Source of the DNA: Herbaspirillum sp. YR522
Lineage (GTDB): Bacteria > Pseudomonadota > Gammaproteobacteria > Burkholderiales > Burkholderiaceae_D
Direction: 5' to 3'
NCBI RefSeq assembly: GCF_000282575.1
Contig: NZ_AKJA01000013.1
Span: 57,701 to 121,700 of the forward strand
Length of the DNA stretch: 64,000 nt
Both the position numbers and the translations under genes were made by a program. Positions 35,540-44,550 of the stretch are shown in pieces; positions within the stretch are counted from its first letter, which is position 1, and every line of letters begins with the position of its first letter. Under the pieces are notes generated by a model. That model saw only the letters and a list, made by a program, of their open reading frames with translations, searched no databases and was not told the origin of the DNA.

Positions 35540-36585
35540 GATTCACCTTCACTTGAAAATTTAGAAAGCAACACACCTGCAATTCTTACCGCCCCCTCGC
35601 CATCGACCAGCCCGGTCACACGCTGGACCAGCCCGGCACGCGCACTGCAGTCGTTCCACAATGCCACGGCGCGCTGGGCGATCAGCTCGGCCGCATCGGC
35701 CACGCGCCCATCCAGGCAAGGATACGGCCCGCCGCTGGTTGGCGCCTGGTTCTGCGCCACCACCACCGCCAGTGCCGGCGCGCCCAGCGCCACCAATTCG
35801 CCGATGGTGCCGCCGGCGGCGGTGACCACCAGCCCGGCCGCCACGAACAGCGGCGCCACCGACGGCGGATTGACTTCGACACGCAGCCTCGGCGAAAGAC
35901 TAACGGCCAAATCGTGCAAATCTTGAGGACGGGGGTAAGCCGCCCCCACCAGCGCGGTCACCGTGACCGACGCCGGCAGCTCGGATACGATGCGCCGCGC
36001 CACCGGCACCGTCAACCCCAGCGGGTCCGAACCGCCGAAGCTCAACACCAGCGACGCGCGCTCGGCCAACGCCGTCCGGGGCGCGCGGATGGCGGCGCGG
36101 ATATCGCGCCGGATCAGGGCATGGCGTGGTCCCAGCAACATGGTGGCGCCGGGCGCAATGGCGCCGTAGGCTTCGGCGCTGGCCTGGGGTGACGGGTCGA
36201 TCACGACCGCGGCCGGCACCGGCGTGCGGTCCGGGGCATCCCACAGCACCGCCAGCCGGCTCATCCGTGCCACCTCGCGCAGGTACTGGTCGCCCAGGTG
36301 GTAGCCGTCGACCACGGTGCAGACCGGTTGCAGTCGCTCGACGTGGGCGCGCAGCGCGGCCAGGTCGGCATCGCCCCCGGCCGGGCCGGGCAACTGCAGC
36401 GCCTCGGCGGGAATATCCTTGAGCAGGTCGACGAAGGACGGCGCCGGGTCGACCATGGCGAACACGGCGCCCCCGCCCAGGTCGGTCACGGCCTCGGCCA
36501 CGGCGCGACACCGCATCAAATGACCCAGCCCCATCCCGGCCGAGGCATCGACGCGAAAGATGACGGTGGGGCACGGCGAATTCAT
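35536..36585 (-). CDS. pseG: UDP-2,4-diacetamido-2,4,6-trideoxy-beta-L-altropyranose hydrolase
   Basis: PseG removes UDP from the altrose intermediate before PseI acts. GT-B fold of 349 residues. The N-terminal FRVDASAGMGLGHLMRCRAVAEA carries the key His of the family (GxGHxxR), and the C-terminal half has VVTAAGGTIGELVALGAPALAVVVAQNQ. ATG 36585 overlaps the Rieske gene stop. Unlike Campylobacter PseG no second domain is attached. Confidence 0.92.
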   Translation of the reverse strand: MNSPCPTVIFRVDASAGMGLGHLMRCRAVAEAVTDLGGGAVFAMVDPAPSFVDLLKDIPAEALQLPGPAGGDADLAALRAHVERLQPVCTVVDGYHLGDQYLREVARMSRLAVLWDAPDRTPVPAAVVIDPSPQASAEAYGAIAPGATMLLGPRHALIRRDIRAAIRAPRTALAERASLVLSFGGSDPLGLTVPVARRIVSELPASVTVTALVGAAYPRPQDLHDLAVSLSPRLRVEVNPPSVAPLFVAAGLVVTAAGGTIGELVALGAPALAVVVAQNQAPTSGGPYPCLDGRVADAAELIAQRAVALWNDCSARAGLVQRVTGLVDGEGAVRIAGVLLSKFSSEGES

Positions 36586-37736
36586 TGGTCGGCCCGCGTG
36601 AGGACCGGCGCGGCCTGCATCCACCGATGCCAATGGCGGTGAAACTGGTGGATGCGCGCTTCGTTGCTGCCGTGCAAGGGCGGCATCGTCATCTGCCGGT
36701 TACCCTTTTGCACCTGCTCGATGATCTCGCGGTCCTCGCGCAGGATCGCGCGGTTGAACTCGGTCACGTTCGACAGCACCGCTTGGCGCACCGCAGCCTG
36801 CTTGCCTGGCGCCAAGTCGCTGGCCGACATCAGGATCCGGTAATGCAACTCGCAGGTTTCCGGGCCGGTGGGCAAGTAGGTCTGCACACTCATCAGGTTG
36901 CCCTGCGTCAAGCCGATCGCCAGGTTGGGAAAGATGAAGAAATGGTCGTAGTTGGTCAGCTGCTCGCTGGGCTTGAGCTGCAGGCGGCGGGTGACGCCGC
37001 TCCACCACTTGGCGCTGGTTTCCGACAGATAGGCGGTGCCATCGTTGCGGTGGCCCTCGACGTTGATTTCCCAACGGGGCTGGACGAAGTTCTTGAACGT
37101 CTCGGGGTGCACCATCGTGACGTGATACACCTCGAGCACGCTTTCGACGCCGAACTTCCAGTTGGCGGCCCAGGGCTCGCGGTGATCGTCGATCTTGTCG
37201 ACGAAGATGTCCGACAGGTGACGCAGGATGGCGGCGTAATCGCCCAGGTGCTGCTCCAGCGTGGGGCCGCCCGGCTCCAGCCGGACAAACAGGAAGCGCC
37301 CGCAGGCTTGCAGTTCGAAGCGCCGCAAGCTGCGCGCGGCGCGCTGCTCGTCGCTCAACTGGAAGAACTTGGCGTTGCCGGGCACGAAGGGCAGGCCGTC
37401 CTTGTTATAGGTCCAGCCGTGATAGGGGCAGGTCAGCGAACGGTTGCCGCAGGGTTCCTGCTGGATACGCGCGAAACGATGCGAACAGACATTGTGCAAG
37501 GCGCGTACCTCGCCGGCGAAATTCTGGACCACCACCGAGGTGCCGGCGATCTCGACCGTGATGAACTGTCCCGGTTCGGCCACCTGCTCGGCAAATCCGA
37601 CGAATACCCAGCCGCGCGAAAAGATGCGATCGAACTCCTCGGCCTGCACCTGTTCCGAATAATAGGACGCGGGCTGCATGGCCACATCGGCCCCGGACAG
37701 CGGCTGGTCGTTTTCTGTGTTGTGGTCCTTGAGCAT
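36582..37736 (-). CDS. Rieske-type ring-hydroxylating oxygenase alpha subunit family protein
   Basis: 384-residue non-haem iron oxygenase. The Rieske centre is CSH (residues ~82-84) and CPYH 16-17 residues later. In the catalytic domain the 2-His motif is YHVTMVH (His-x4-His), and the usual bridging Asp three residues earlier is Glu (LEVYH), as in carnitine/quaternary-ammonium oxygenases such as CntA. The EDREIIEQVQ segment supplies the third iron ligand. No reductase gene is nearby. Its place inside a nonulosonate operon suggests hydroxylation of the sugar or its acyl group, loosely like CMP-Neu5Ac hydroxylase. ATG 37736 is preferred over TTG 37766. Confidence 0.85.
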   Translation of the reverse strand: MLKDHNTENDQPLSGADVAMQPASYYSEQVQAEEFDRIFSRGWVFVGFAEQVAEPGQFITVEIAGTSVVVQNFAGEVRALHNVCSHRFARIQQEPCGNRSLTCPYHGWTYNKDGLPFVPGNAKFFQLSDEQRAARSLRRFELQACGRFLFVRLEPGGPTLEQHLGDYAAILRHLSDIFVDKIDDHREPWAANWKFGVESVLEVYHVTMVHPETFKNFVQPRWEINVEGHRNDGTAYLSETSAKWWSGVTRRLQLKPSEQLTNYDHFFIFPNLAIGLTQGNLMSVQTYLPTGPETCELHYRILMSASDLAPGKQAAVRQAVLSNVTEFNRAILREDREIIEQVQKGNRQMTMPPLHGSNEARIHQFHRHWHRWMQAAPVLTRADQ

Positions 37737-37794
37737 GGCGCCGCGATGTCGATGATTGGTTTGCAAATATGATCACTAGGCCCCGCGCCGGCAA

Positions 37795-38871
37795 TCAGCC
37801 ACGGCGCCGATACAGGCGCAGTTCCGAATGGAAGCCGTCGATGGTCCGGTAACCGAACGGGTAGACGTTGGTCGCCAGCAATTCGTAATTGGGCAGCAGG
37901 GTGTCGTAGTCGCTGCCCAGCAGCGGCTTGTCGACGCCATACCTGACCTGGTCCGACTTGACCGCCTTGCCCTCGCGCAGGTTGCGCAGCAGGACATAGC
38001 GGGTCTGCAGGCGGTCCACCTGCTGCAGGTAGTTCTTGACCACATGCAACTCCATCTCCTGGAACGAGATGAAATTGACGAACAAATCGATAGTGCCTTG
38101 AACCTTCGGCAGCTGCCAAGGGCACAGCACCATCTGCCGTGGTGCGGCGGGCACGTCGATGACGTCCAGTTCGCGGGTGGCGAGGTAATCGGTGAAGTGC
38201 TCGCCGCCCTGCTGCTTGAGGTAGAAGCTCGACACGGCGGCAGTGGGCGGGATATCGACATCGATATAACTGAATCGGCCCAGCTGCGACAGGATCTCGC
38301 CCAGGGTGCCAAAGCCGCCGCCGATTTCCAGCACGTTCCTGATACTGGCCACTTCGTCGCCGATCTGCTGGCGCAGGAAGCTCAGGCCGTTGAGGTAATT
38401 CAACGCCGAACGACTGAAGGCGCGACCGTCGAAACGGAATTGCTCCTGCGGGGCACCCACGTCGGACTCCGAGAAACTGGCCAGTGGCCAACCCTTGTCA
38501 TCGGCCGAGCTGGCCAGCAGCACGCGGTAATCCGCCAACGCCCATAACTCGCCCGACAGGGCATGCAGCAGGGACTGATAGGTCTTGCCACCAGGCTTGT
38601 CCATGCTGCCCACCAGCGCCATGAGCTGCTCGAATTGTTCGCGCGTATAGGCCCCGCCCGGCGCGCCATAGGTCGGCACGAAGAAGACCCGCGTGGTTTC
38701 CAGGCTGCGGAAAGCGTCGAACCCGTGCTGGCGCAGCTCATCGATGATCGGCTGCGAAGCCTGCGCCCAGAAATTGGTCGGCTGGTAGATCGCGTCCTGG
38801 GATGGCAGGTCGGCCTGCATCTGCTCAAGGATGCGAAGCGCGGTCGACGATGCGGGAGATAAACTGGGCAT
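37795..38871 (-). CDS. putative sugar O-methyltransferase
   Basis: 358 residues. The SAM-binding site is VLEIGGGFGTLGEILSQLG, followed by YIDVDIPPTAAVSSFYLKQ and FVNFISFQEME, a pattern found in the putative sugar O-methyltransferase family of polysaccharide loci. The N-terminal ~150 residues are predicted helical and family-specific. It lies between pseC and the Rieske gene and probably methylates the nonulosonate or a neighbouring glycan sugar. Confidence 0.78.
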   Translation of the reverse strand: MPSLSPASSTALRILEQMQADLPSQDAIYQPTNFWAQASQPIIDELRQHGFDAFRSLETTRVFFVPTYGAPGGAYTREQFEQLMALVGSMDKPGGKTYQSLLHALSGELWALADYRVLLASSADDKGWPLASFSESDVGAPQEQFRFDGRAFSRSALNYLNGLSFLRQQIGDEVASIRNVLEIGGGFGTLGEILSQLGRFSYIDVDIPPTAAVSSFYLKQQGGEHFTDYLATRELDVIDVPAAPRQMVLCPWQLPKVQGTIDLFVNFISFQEMELHVVKNYLQQVDRLQTRYVLLRNLREGKAVKSDQVRYGVDKPLLGSDYDTLLPNYELLATNVYPFGYRTIDGFHSELRLYRRRG

Positions 38872-38907
38872 TGGGATTGGGCAATCGAAAATGGTAAAGA
38901 CCGGATG

Positions 38908-40068
38908 TCACGCCAGGTGGGTGCGCAGTCGCGCGCAAACGAAATCCTGCTCCTGCTGGCTCAGCTGCGGAAACATCGGCAGCGATATCGCCTCGGCGTA
39001 GTAACGCTCGGCCTGCGGGAACGCCGCAGGCGCATAGCCAACGCGGGCATGGTAGGGCTGGCGATACACCGGAATGTAATGCAGGTTGACCAGGATGCCG
39101 TCGGCGCGCAGGGCCTCGAAGACCTCCCGGTGGCTGCGCCCGATCGCATCGAGCTTGAGCCGGATCACGTACAGGTGCAGTCCCGAATAGCAATCCGGAT
39201 GCTGCCACGGCAATTGCAGCGGCAGGTCGGCCAGCAGGCTGTCGTAGCGCCGGGCGATGACATGCCGTTGCGCCACGAACGCTTCCAGGTTGCGCGCCTG
39301 GCTCGCGCCCAGCGCGGCCTGCATGTCGGTCATGCGGTAATTGAAGCCCAGATCGATCTGCTCGTAGTACCAGGGGCCGTCGGCCGGCTGGCTCATGTCC
39401 TGCTCGTCGCGGGTGATGCCGTGGCTGCGCAGCAGGCGCAGTGTCCTGGCCAGCTCATCGTCTTGCGTGACCGCCATGCCGCCTTCGGCGGTCGTGATGA
39501 TCTTGACCGGATGGAAACTGAACACCGCGATATCGCTGTAGCGACAGTTACCGATGGGCTCTCCCCGGTACTTGCCGCCGATGGCGTGCGAGGCATCCTC
39601 GATGATCCTGAAACCGTAGCGCTGCCCCAGCGCATGGATGGCCGCCATATCGCAGGACTGGCCGCACAGGTGCACCGGAATCACTACCTTGGGCAGGCGG
39701 CCGGACTGCGCGGCCTGCTCCAGCTTGGCCGCCAGTGCATCGACATCGATGTTGTAGGTCCGGGCGTCGATATCGACGAAGTCGACCTCGGCGCCGCAAT
39801 ACAGGGCGCAGTTGGCGCTGGCCACGAAGGTCACCGCCGTGGTCCACACCAGGTCGCCCGGGCCCACGCCCAGCGCCAGGCAGGCAATGTGCAGCGCCGC
39901 CGTGGCATTGCACACGGCCACCGCATGGCGCGCGCCGCAATGCTCGGCAATGGCTTGCTCGAAGGCCGGCACCGCCGGCCCTTGGGTCAGGTAATCCGAG
40001 CGCAGGACTTCGGTGACGGCATCGATGTCGTCCTGGCTGATGTGCTGGCGGCCGTAGGGGATGACCAC
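38908..40068 (-). CDS. pseC: UDP-4-amino-4,6-dideoxy-N-acetyl-beta-L-altrosamine transaminase
   Basis: PLP-dependent DegT/DnrJ-type aminotransferase of 386 residues acting on the PseB product. Signatures: YLTQGPAVPAFEQAIAEHCG, the substrate-site region CNATAALHIACLALG, the PLP-lysine in FSFHPVKIITTAEGG and GFNYRMTDMQAALG. The start is GTG 40068, two bases after the pseB stop. Longer frames run back into pseB. Confidence 0.93.
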   Translation of the reverse strand: MVIPYGRQHISQDDIDAVTEVLRSDYLTQGPAVPAFEQAIAEHCGARHAVAVCNATAALHIACLALGVGPGDLVWTTAVTFVASANCALYCGAEVDFVDIDARTYNIDVDALAAKLEQAAQSGRLPKVVIPVHLCGQSCDMAAIHALGQRYGFRIIEDASHAIGGKYRGEPIGNCRYSDIAVFSFHPVKIITTAEGGMAVTQDDELARTLRLLRSHGITRDEQDMSQPADGPWYYEQIDLGFNYRMTDMQAALGASQARNLEAFVAQRHVIARRYDSLLADLPLQLPWQHPDCYSGLHLYVIRLKLDAIGRSHREVFEALRADGILVNLHYIPVYRQPYHARVGYAPAAFPQAERYYAEAISLPMFPQLSQQEQDFVCARLRTHLA

Positions 40069-40070
40069 GA

Positions 40071-41072
40071 TCAGATCTTCCCGACCAGGTGACGGTTGGT
40101 ATGGATCCAGGCCGCGAGCTCGTCGGTGCTCATCCACTCCTTGTTGTTGTCGGACGAATAGACGAAATCGTTGGGAACCTTGGCGCCGTCGCGAATACGC
40201 GCCGGGTCTTCGCTCCACTTGTGGATCGCCGGCAGGATCTTGAAATGCTCGGGATACTCGTAGGTATAGGGCGCGTCTTCGATGCCGATCATCTGTTCGT
40301 GCAGCTTCTCGCCAGGACGCACGCCGACGATGTCGAACTGGGCGTCGGGCTTCACGGCACGGGCGATATCGGGCAACTTCATCGAGGGAATCTTCTTGAC
40401 GTAGATCTCGCCGCCCACCATGTCCTCGAAGGCATGCCACACCAGCTCCACGCCCTGCTCCAGGGTGATCATGAAGCGCGTCATGCGCTCGTCGGTAATG
40501 GGCAGCTTGCCGCCCTTGTCGAGCAGCGACATGAAGAACGGAATGACCGACCCGCGCGAACCCATCACGTTACCGTAGCGCACCACCGAGAAGCGAGTCT
40601 CGTTGCCACCCGAATACGAATTGCCGGCCACGAAAAGCTTGTCCGAAGCCAGCTTGGTGGCGCCATACAGGTTGGCCGGGCTGCTGGCCTTGTCGGTCGA
40701 CAGCGCCACCACGCGCTTGACGCCCTGGTCGATGCAGGCATCGATCAGGTTCATGGCACCGATGACGTTGGTCTTGACGCACTCGAAGGGGTTGTACTCG
40801 GCCGTGGGCACGATCTTGGTGGCGGCGGCATGCACCACCAGGTCGATGCCGTTCAGGGCGCGCGCCAGGCGATCCTTGTCGCGCACATCGCCGATGAAGA
40901 ACCGCACGCGGGGATCGTCGCCGTAGAGCTTGGCCATTTCCCACTGCTTCATCTCATCGCGGGAAAAAATCACCAGGCGACGCGGGTTGTACTTCGCCAG
41001 CGTCATCGCGGTAAACATATGACCGAAGGAACCTGTTCCTCCCGTCATCAATATGGACTGGTTAGTGAGCAT
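40071..41072 (-). CDS. pseB: UDP-N-acetylglucosamine 4,6-dehydratase (inverting)
   Basis: First enzyme of pseudaminic acid synthesis; it dehydrates and C5-epimerises UDP-GlcNAc. The 333 residues start MLTNQSILMTGGTGSFGHMF with the NAD motif, then FSRDEMKQWEM, and the active-site region VALSTDKASSPANLYGATK typical of FlaA1/PseB. The length is normal. Its substrate is made by GlmS/GlmU, encoded just downstream on the other strand. Confidence 0.95.
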   Translation of the reverse strand: MLTNQSILMTGGTGSFGHMFTAMTLAKYNPRRLVIFSRDEMKQWEMAKLYGDDPRVRFFIGDVRDKDRLARALNGIDLVVHAAATKIVPTAEYNPFECVKTNVIGAMNLIDACIDQGVKRVVALSTDKASSPANLYGATKLASDKLFVAGNSYSGGNETRFSVVRYGNVMGSRGSVIPFFMSLLDKGGKLPITDERMTRFMITLEQGVELVWHAFEDMVGGEIYVKKIPSMKLPDIARAVKPDAQFDIVGVRPGEKLHEQMIGIEDAPYTYEYPEHFKILPAIHKWSEDPARIRDGAKVPNDFVYSSDNNKEWMSTDELAAWIHTNRHLVGKI

Positions 41073-41113
41073 AAGTTAGGTCGGAGAACTGTTGATGACG
41101 ATGATGCGCCCGG

Positions 41114-42112
41114 TCAATCGAATCTGACCTCAACCAGATGATCGGCGCCCCTGAACTGCTCGATATAAAGCGAAGCCGAAGACGGGTTGATGACGATGAA
41201 CTTCGTGAAATTATATAAGCCCGGTTCATAGCCCGCGTCGAACTCGTTCATCTTGAAGAACGCGTCGTAGGCCGTGCCGTAACGATAATAGTTTTGCTTG
41301 AAGGCGTCCTTGAAGTAGGCATCGTCGGCCGGGTGAAACTTGATCACCAGCGCACCGCCCGCGTTCTGGACCAGCGCGCTCTGCATGCGCACCATCAGGA
41401 TCAGGCCGTACAGCAGCTTGTCGAGCATGGGCCGGTCGCTCTCCTTTTCGAGCGCGCTGAAATAGTTGAGCAGGCACGGCAACAGGCATACCCACACTTG
41501 CTCGCCCTGGGGAATGATCTCGATACATTCCAGGTTCAGCACCGTCACCTTGGTCAGGTGCGTGAATGCCTTTTCCGAGACGCAATAGGCGCCAGCATAA
41601 GCGGGATGACGGCCATCGAAGAAATAAGATGGCACGCTGTTGATCCTGCTCAGCTTGTCGCGATCGATCCTGAGCGTATCGATGATGCCGCGACGCTCCA
41701 GTTCGCGGGTGAGCAGTTCGGTATCGACCTCCACACTGTTCCAAGGGTCGGTCACGTTCTCGGGGTCGTAGGCGGCCGAGCCCTCTTCGAGGTAGAAGAT
41801 CGACTTGACCACGCCCGCCATGCCGAACAGCTTGCCCAGCAGGAACCCGCTGTGCGGCACATACAGGTTAAGCGCCACCGGCCCCAGGCCGGCCAGGCCC
41901 TGGCATACCTTCTCGAGGAAATCGCAGGCGCCGCCGATATCCCAGATGCCATCATTGCCGACATTGATGTGGGGTGCATGCCAGGTCGTCTTGCGACCGC
42001 AGACCACCAGTTGCTCGTTCTTCAGGTAGCCATGGTCGTGCAAATAGCGACCGATCGAATAAGTGATGGGGCTATGGACATACAACAGGTCAACAGTTTT
42101 TTCCGTCTGCAT
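41114..42112 (-). CDS. sialyltransferase-like glycosyltransferase candidate (unclassified)
   Basis: 332-residue cytoplasmic protein and first gene of the operon. I do not recognise a close family. However, it shows in order the three motifs of bacterial GT-B sialyltransferases (GT52/GT38/GT80 type): a D/E-D/E-G motif as LEEG (108-111), an HP motif as KFHP (258-261) and a paired-Ser motif as NPSSAS (309-314). The spacing also fits. In a pse operon this suggests it moves CMP-nonulosonate on to an acceptor. The call rests on motifs and context only. Confidence 0.5.
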   Translation of the reverse strand: MQTEKTVDLLYVHSPITYSIGRYLHDHGYLKNEQLVVCGRKTTWHAPHINVGNDGIWDIGGACDFLEKVCQGLAGLGPVALNLYVPHSGFLLGKLFGMAGVVKSIFYLEEGSAAYDPENVTDPWNSVEVDTELLTRELERRGIIDTLRIDRDKLSRINSVPSYFFDGRHPAYAGAYCVSEKAFTHLTKVTVLNLECIEIIPQGEQVWVCLLPCLLNYFSALEKESDRPMLDKLLYGLILMVRMQSALVQNAGGALVIKFHPADDAYFKDAFKQNYYRYGTAYDAFFKMNEFDAGYEPGLYNFTKFIVINPSSASLYIEQFRGADHLVEVRFD

Positions 42113-42442
42113 TTGGCTTCACATCGGCGCCCGGATCCCGGACGCCATCAATTGGCGCATGCCCGCCGCCGCCTCTCGCGGGGCGGCACGGACAATCTGG
42201 AGGCGACTACATGAGCGCGGGGCCCATCACAGACGCACTGAATAAATTTGATTTAAACACGCATGGAAAACCAGGTATCGCCCGATTAATGAGGTTTTTG
42301 TTGTTTATTCCTAATTTAAAATATTTCAACCAAGAAACTTATTGAATCTCACACCTGCTGCGGGACCGCCCGGCGCCAGCCATCAGGGCAGAATGCACAT
42401 GCTAGACTTGCGACCTTATCATCCCGCGCTCCATCAGTTTCC
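42113..42442. other. divergent AT-rich promoter region between the pse operon and glmU
   Basis: 330 bases with a markedly AT-rich core (about 42235-42345) that contrasts with its GC-rich flanks. It must hold promoters for the 19-gene operon (minus) and glmU (plus), but no pair of boxes is good enough to name. I see no gene in it. Confidence 0.45.
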
Positions 42443-43801
42443 ATGAACATTGTCATCCTCGCTGCCGGCATGGGCAAGCGCATGCAATCGGCCCTGCCCA
42501 AGGTACTCCACCCGCTGGCTGGCAAACCCCTGTTAGGACATGTGATCGACACCGCGCGTTCGCTCTCGCCGCAGCGTTTGTGCGTCATCTACGGCCATGG
42601 CGGCGACGCCGTGCCCAGCGCCTTCGCCGACACCGCGCTGTCGTTCGCCAAGCAGGAACCTCAACTGGGCACCGGCCATGCAGTGATGCAGGCGCTACCG
42701 CACCTCGAGGATGGCGCCACCACGCTGGTGCTCTACGGCGACGTGCCGTTGACCACGGCGGCGTCGCTGCAGCGCTTGCTGGCAGCCGCCGGCAACGACA
42801 AGCTGGGCGTACTGACGGTGACCCTGGACAACCCCACCGGCTACGGGCGTATCGTCCGCGAGCAGGGCAAGATCGTACGTATCGTCGAGCAGAAGGACGC
42901 CAGCGACAGCGAACGCGCCATCGGCGAAGTCAACACCGGCATCATCGCCGCCCCCACCGCCAGGTTGCGCGGTTGGCTGGCGGCCTTGTCCAACGACAAC
43001 GCCCAGGGCGAGTACTACCTGACCGACGTCATCGCCGCAGCCGTGGCCGACGGCGTCGAAGTCGTGTCGGCCCAGCCGGACGACGTGGCCGAGACCCTGG
43101 GCGTCAACAGCAAGGTGCAACTGGCCGAACTGGAGCGCGTATATCAACGCCAGGTCGCCACCCGGCTGCTGGAACAGGGCGTGACCCTGGCCGATCCGGC
43201 CCGGCTGGACGTGCGGGGCAGCCTGCAATGCGGGCGCGACGTCAGCATCGATGTCAATTGCGTCTTCGAAGGTCGGGTCGAGATCGCCGACGGCGCCGTG
43301 ATCGGCGCCAACTGCGTGATCAAGGACGCAGTCATCGGCGCCGGCGCCAACATCAAGCCATTTACCCATATCGACAGCGCCAGGGTGGGCGAGCAGGCCC
43401 AGATCGGCCCGTACGCGCGGCTGCGCCCCGGCACCGAGCTGGCACGCGAGGTCCATGTGGGTAACTTCGTCGAGGTCAAGAACAGCATCGTCGGCATTGG
43501 CAGCAAGGCCAACCACCTGGCCTACGTGGGCGACGCCGACATCGGCAGCGGCGTCAACGTGGGTGCCGGGGTGATCACCTGCAACTACGACGGCGCCAAC
43601 AAATTCCGCACCATCATCGAAGACGACGCCTTCATCGGCAGCGACAGCCAGCTGGTGGCCCCGGTGCGGGTCGGCCGGGGCGCCACCATCGGCGCCGGCA
43701 CCACCCTGACCAAGGACGCCCCGGCAGAGCAGTTGACCCTGTCGCGCGCCAGGCAGATGTCGCTGGCCGGTTGGTTGCGACCGGTGAAGATCAAGAAATA
43801 A
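42443..43801 (+). CDS. glmU: bifunctional GlcNAc-1-P uridylyltransferase/GlcN-1-P acetyltransferase
   Basis: Makes UDP-GlcNAc for peptidoglycan, lipid A and the neighbouring pse pathway. The N-terminal uridylyltransferase has [25 protein letters not shown]. The C-terminal left-handed beta-helix has hexapeptide repeats and the active-site stretch [21 protein letters not shown]. The 452 residues match the family length. It is the second enzyme after GlmS, and the two lie 750 bases apart with a regulator gene between. Confidence 0.97.
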   Translation: MNIVILAAGMGKRMQSALPKVLHPLAGKPLLGHVIDTARSLSPQRLCVIYGHGGDAVPSAFADTALSFAKQEPQLGTGHAVMQALPHLEDGATTLVLYGDVPLTTAASLQRLLAAAGNDKLGVLTVTLDNPTGYGRIVREQGKIVRIVEQKDASDSERAIGEVNTGIIAAPTARLRGWLAALSNDNAQGEYYLTDVIAAAVADGVEVVSAQPDDVAETLGVNSKVQLAELERVYQRQVATRLLEQGVTLADPARLDVRGSLQCGRDVSIDVNCVFEGRVEIADGAVIGANCVIKDAVIGAGANIKPFTHIDSARVGEQAQIGPYARLRPGTELAREVHVGNFVEVKNSIVGIGSKANHLAYVGDADIGSGVNVGAGVITCNYDGANKFRTIIEDDAFIGSDSQLVAPVRVGRGATIGAGTTLTKDAPAEQLTLSRARQMSLAGWLRPVKIKK

Positions 43802-43881
43802 GTCGTATCAAGGTCATCCGTCGGGCACCGGGCGCCTGGCCACCGCAAAGGGGCTGGCCAACCCGCCCCGGCGGCGCATCG

Positions 43882-44364
43882 CTACGGCATGTGCACCGAC
43901 TCCAGGGGCACAGCCGTTTCGAACTTGCTGCGCCGGATCGAAAAATAACTCCGTACATTGCGCACGTTCTTTTGCGACGCAAACAAGCGGTGCGCCAGCC
44001 CGTGATAGGCCGGCATATCCGCCACCAGCACCACCAACACAAAATCCGGCCCGGGCGAGACCCGATAGCACTGCTGCACCGCCGCCTCCTGCGCCACGAT
44101 CTCTTCGAAGGCCTGTTGCTCTTCGTCACCCTGGCGGTCGAGCGTGATCTCGACGATCGCCGTCAGCGCCGCCGACAGGCGCTCGGGATCGAGCAGCGCG
44201 ACCTGCCGCGCAATGACCCCTTCCTCCACCAGCCGCCGCACCCGGCGCAGGCAAGTGGGCGGCGACGCGTGCACCGCCGCCGCCAATTGCTGGTTGGTCT
44301 GGCTCGCATCCCGCTGCAAGGCGTGAAGGATGCGGCGGTCGAGCTCGTCGAGTTCTAGCTTCAT
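43882..44364 (-). CDS. Lrp/AsnC-family transcriptional regulator
   Basis: 160 residues: an N-terminal HTH (LDELDRRILHALQRDASQTNQQLAAAV, then SPPTCLRRVRRLVEEGVI) and a C-terminal RAM ligand-binding domain (VSPGPDFVLVVLVADMPAYHGL). Family members form octamers and respond to amino acids. It is convergent with glmU and divergent from glmS. A perfect palindrome in the divergent promoter (44426-44444) is a likely autoregulatory site. Confidence 0.92.
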   Translation of the reverse strand: MKLELDELDRRILHALQRDASQTNQQLAAAVHASPPTCLRRVRRLVEEGVIARQVALLDPERLSAALTAIVEITLDRQGDEEQQAFEEIVAQEAAVQQCYRVSPGPDFVLVVLVADMPAYHGLAHRLFASQKNVRNVRSYFSIRRSKFETAVPLESVHMP

Positions 44365-44425
44365 GGCAATGCGCTGCGATCTTCTATGACTTTATATAGG
44401 CTATGGATTTCCAAAAGCATCATTT

Positions 44426-44444
44426 AGTGAAATTAAATTTCACT
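44426..44444. promoter_or_regulatory. perfect palindrome in the lrp-glmS promoter region
   Basis: AGTGAAATT-A-AATTTCACT is a perfect 19-base palindrome 62 bases upstream of the regulator start and about 107 before glmS. A related, shorter element GAAAT-CAT-ATTTC sits about 55 bases further on (44488-44500). The AT-rich twofold form suits an Lrp/AsnC operator. Confidence 0.5.
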
Positions 44445-44550
44445 GCTGATACCAACGGCAATATTAAGTCATTTCCGATCGATTTTAGAAATCATATTTC
44501 ACCAGCGCTCGCCTAAGATGGCTGCACCCTATCTACAAACGAGGTCTTTC

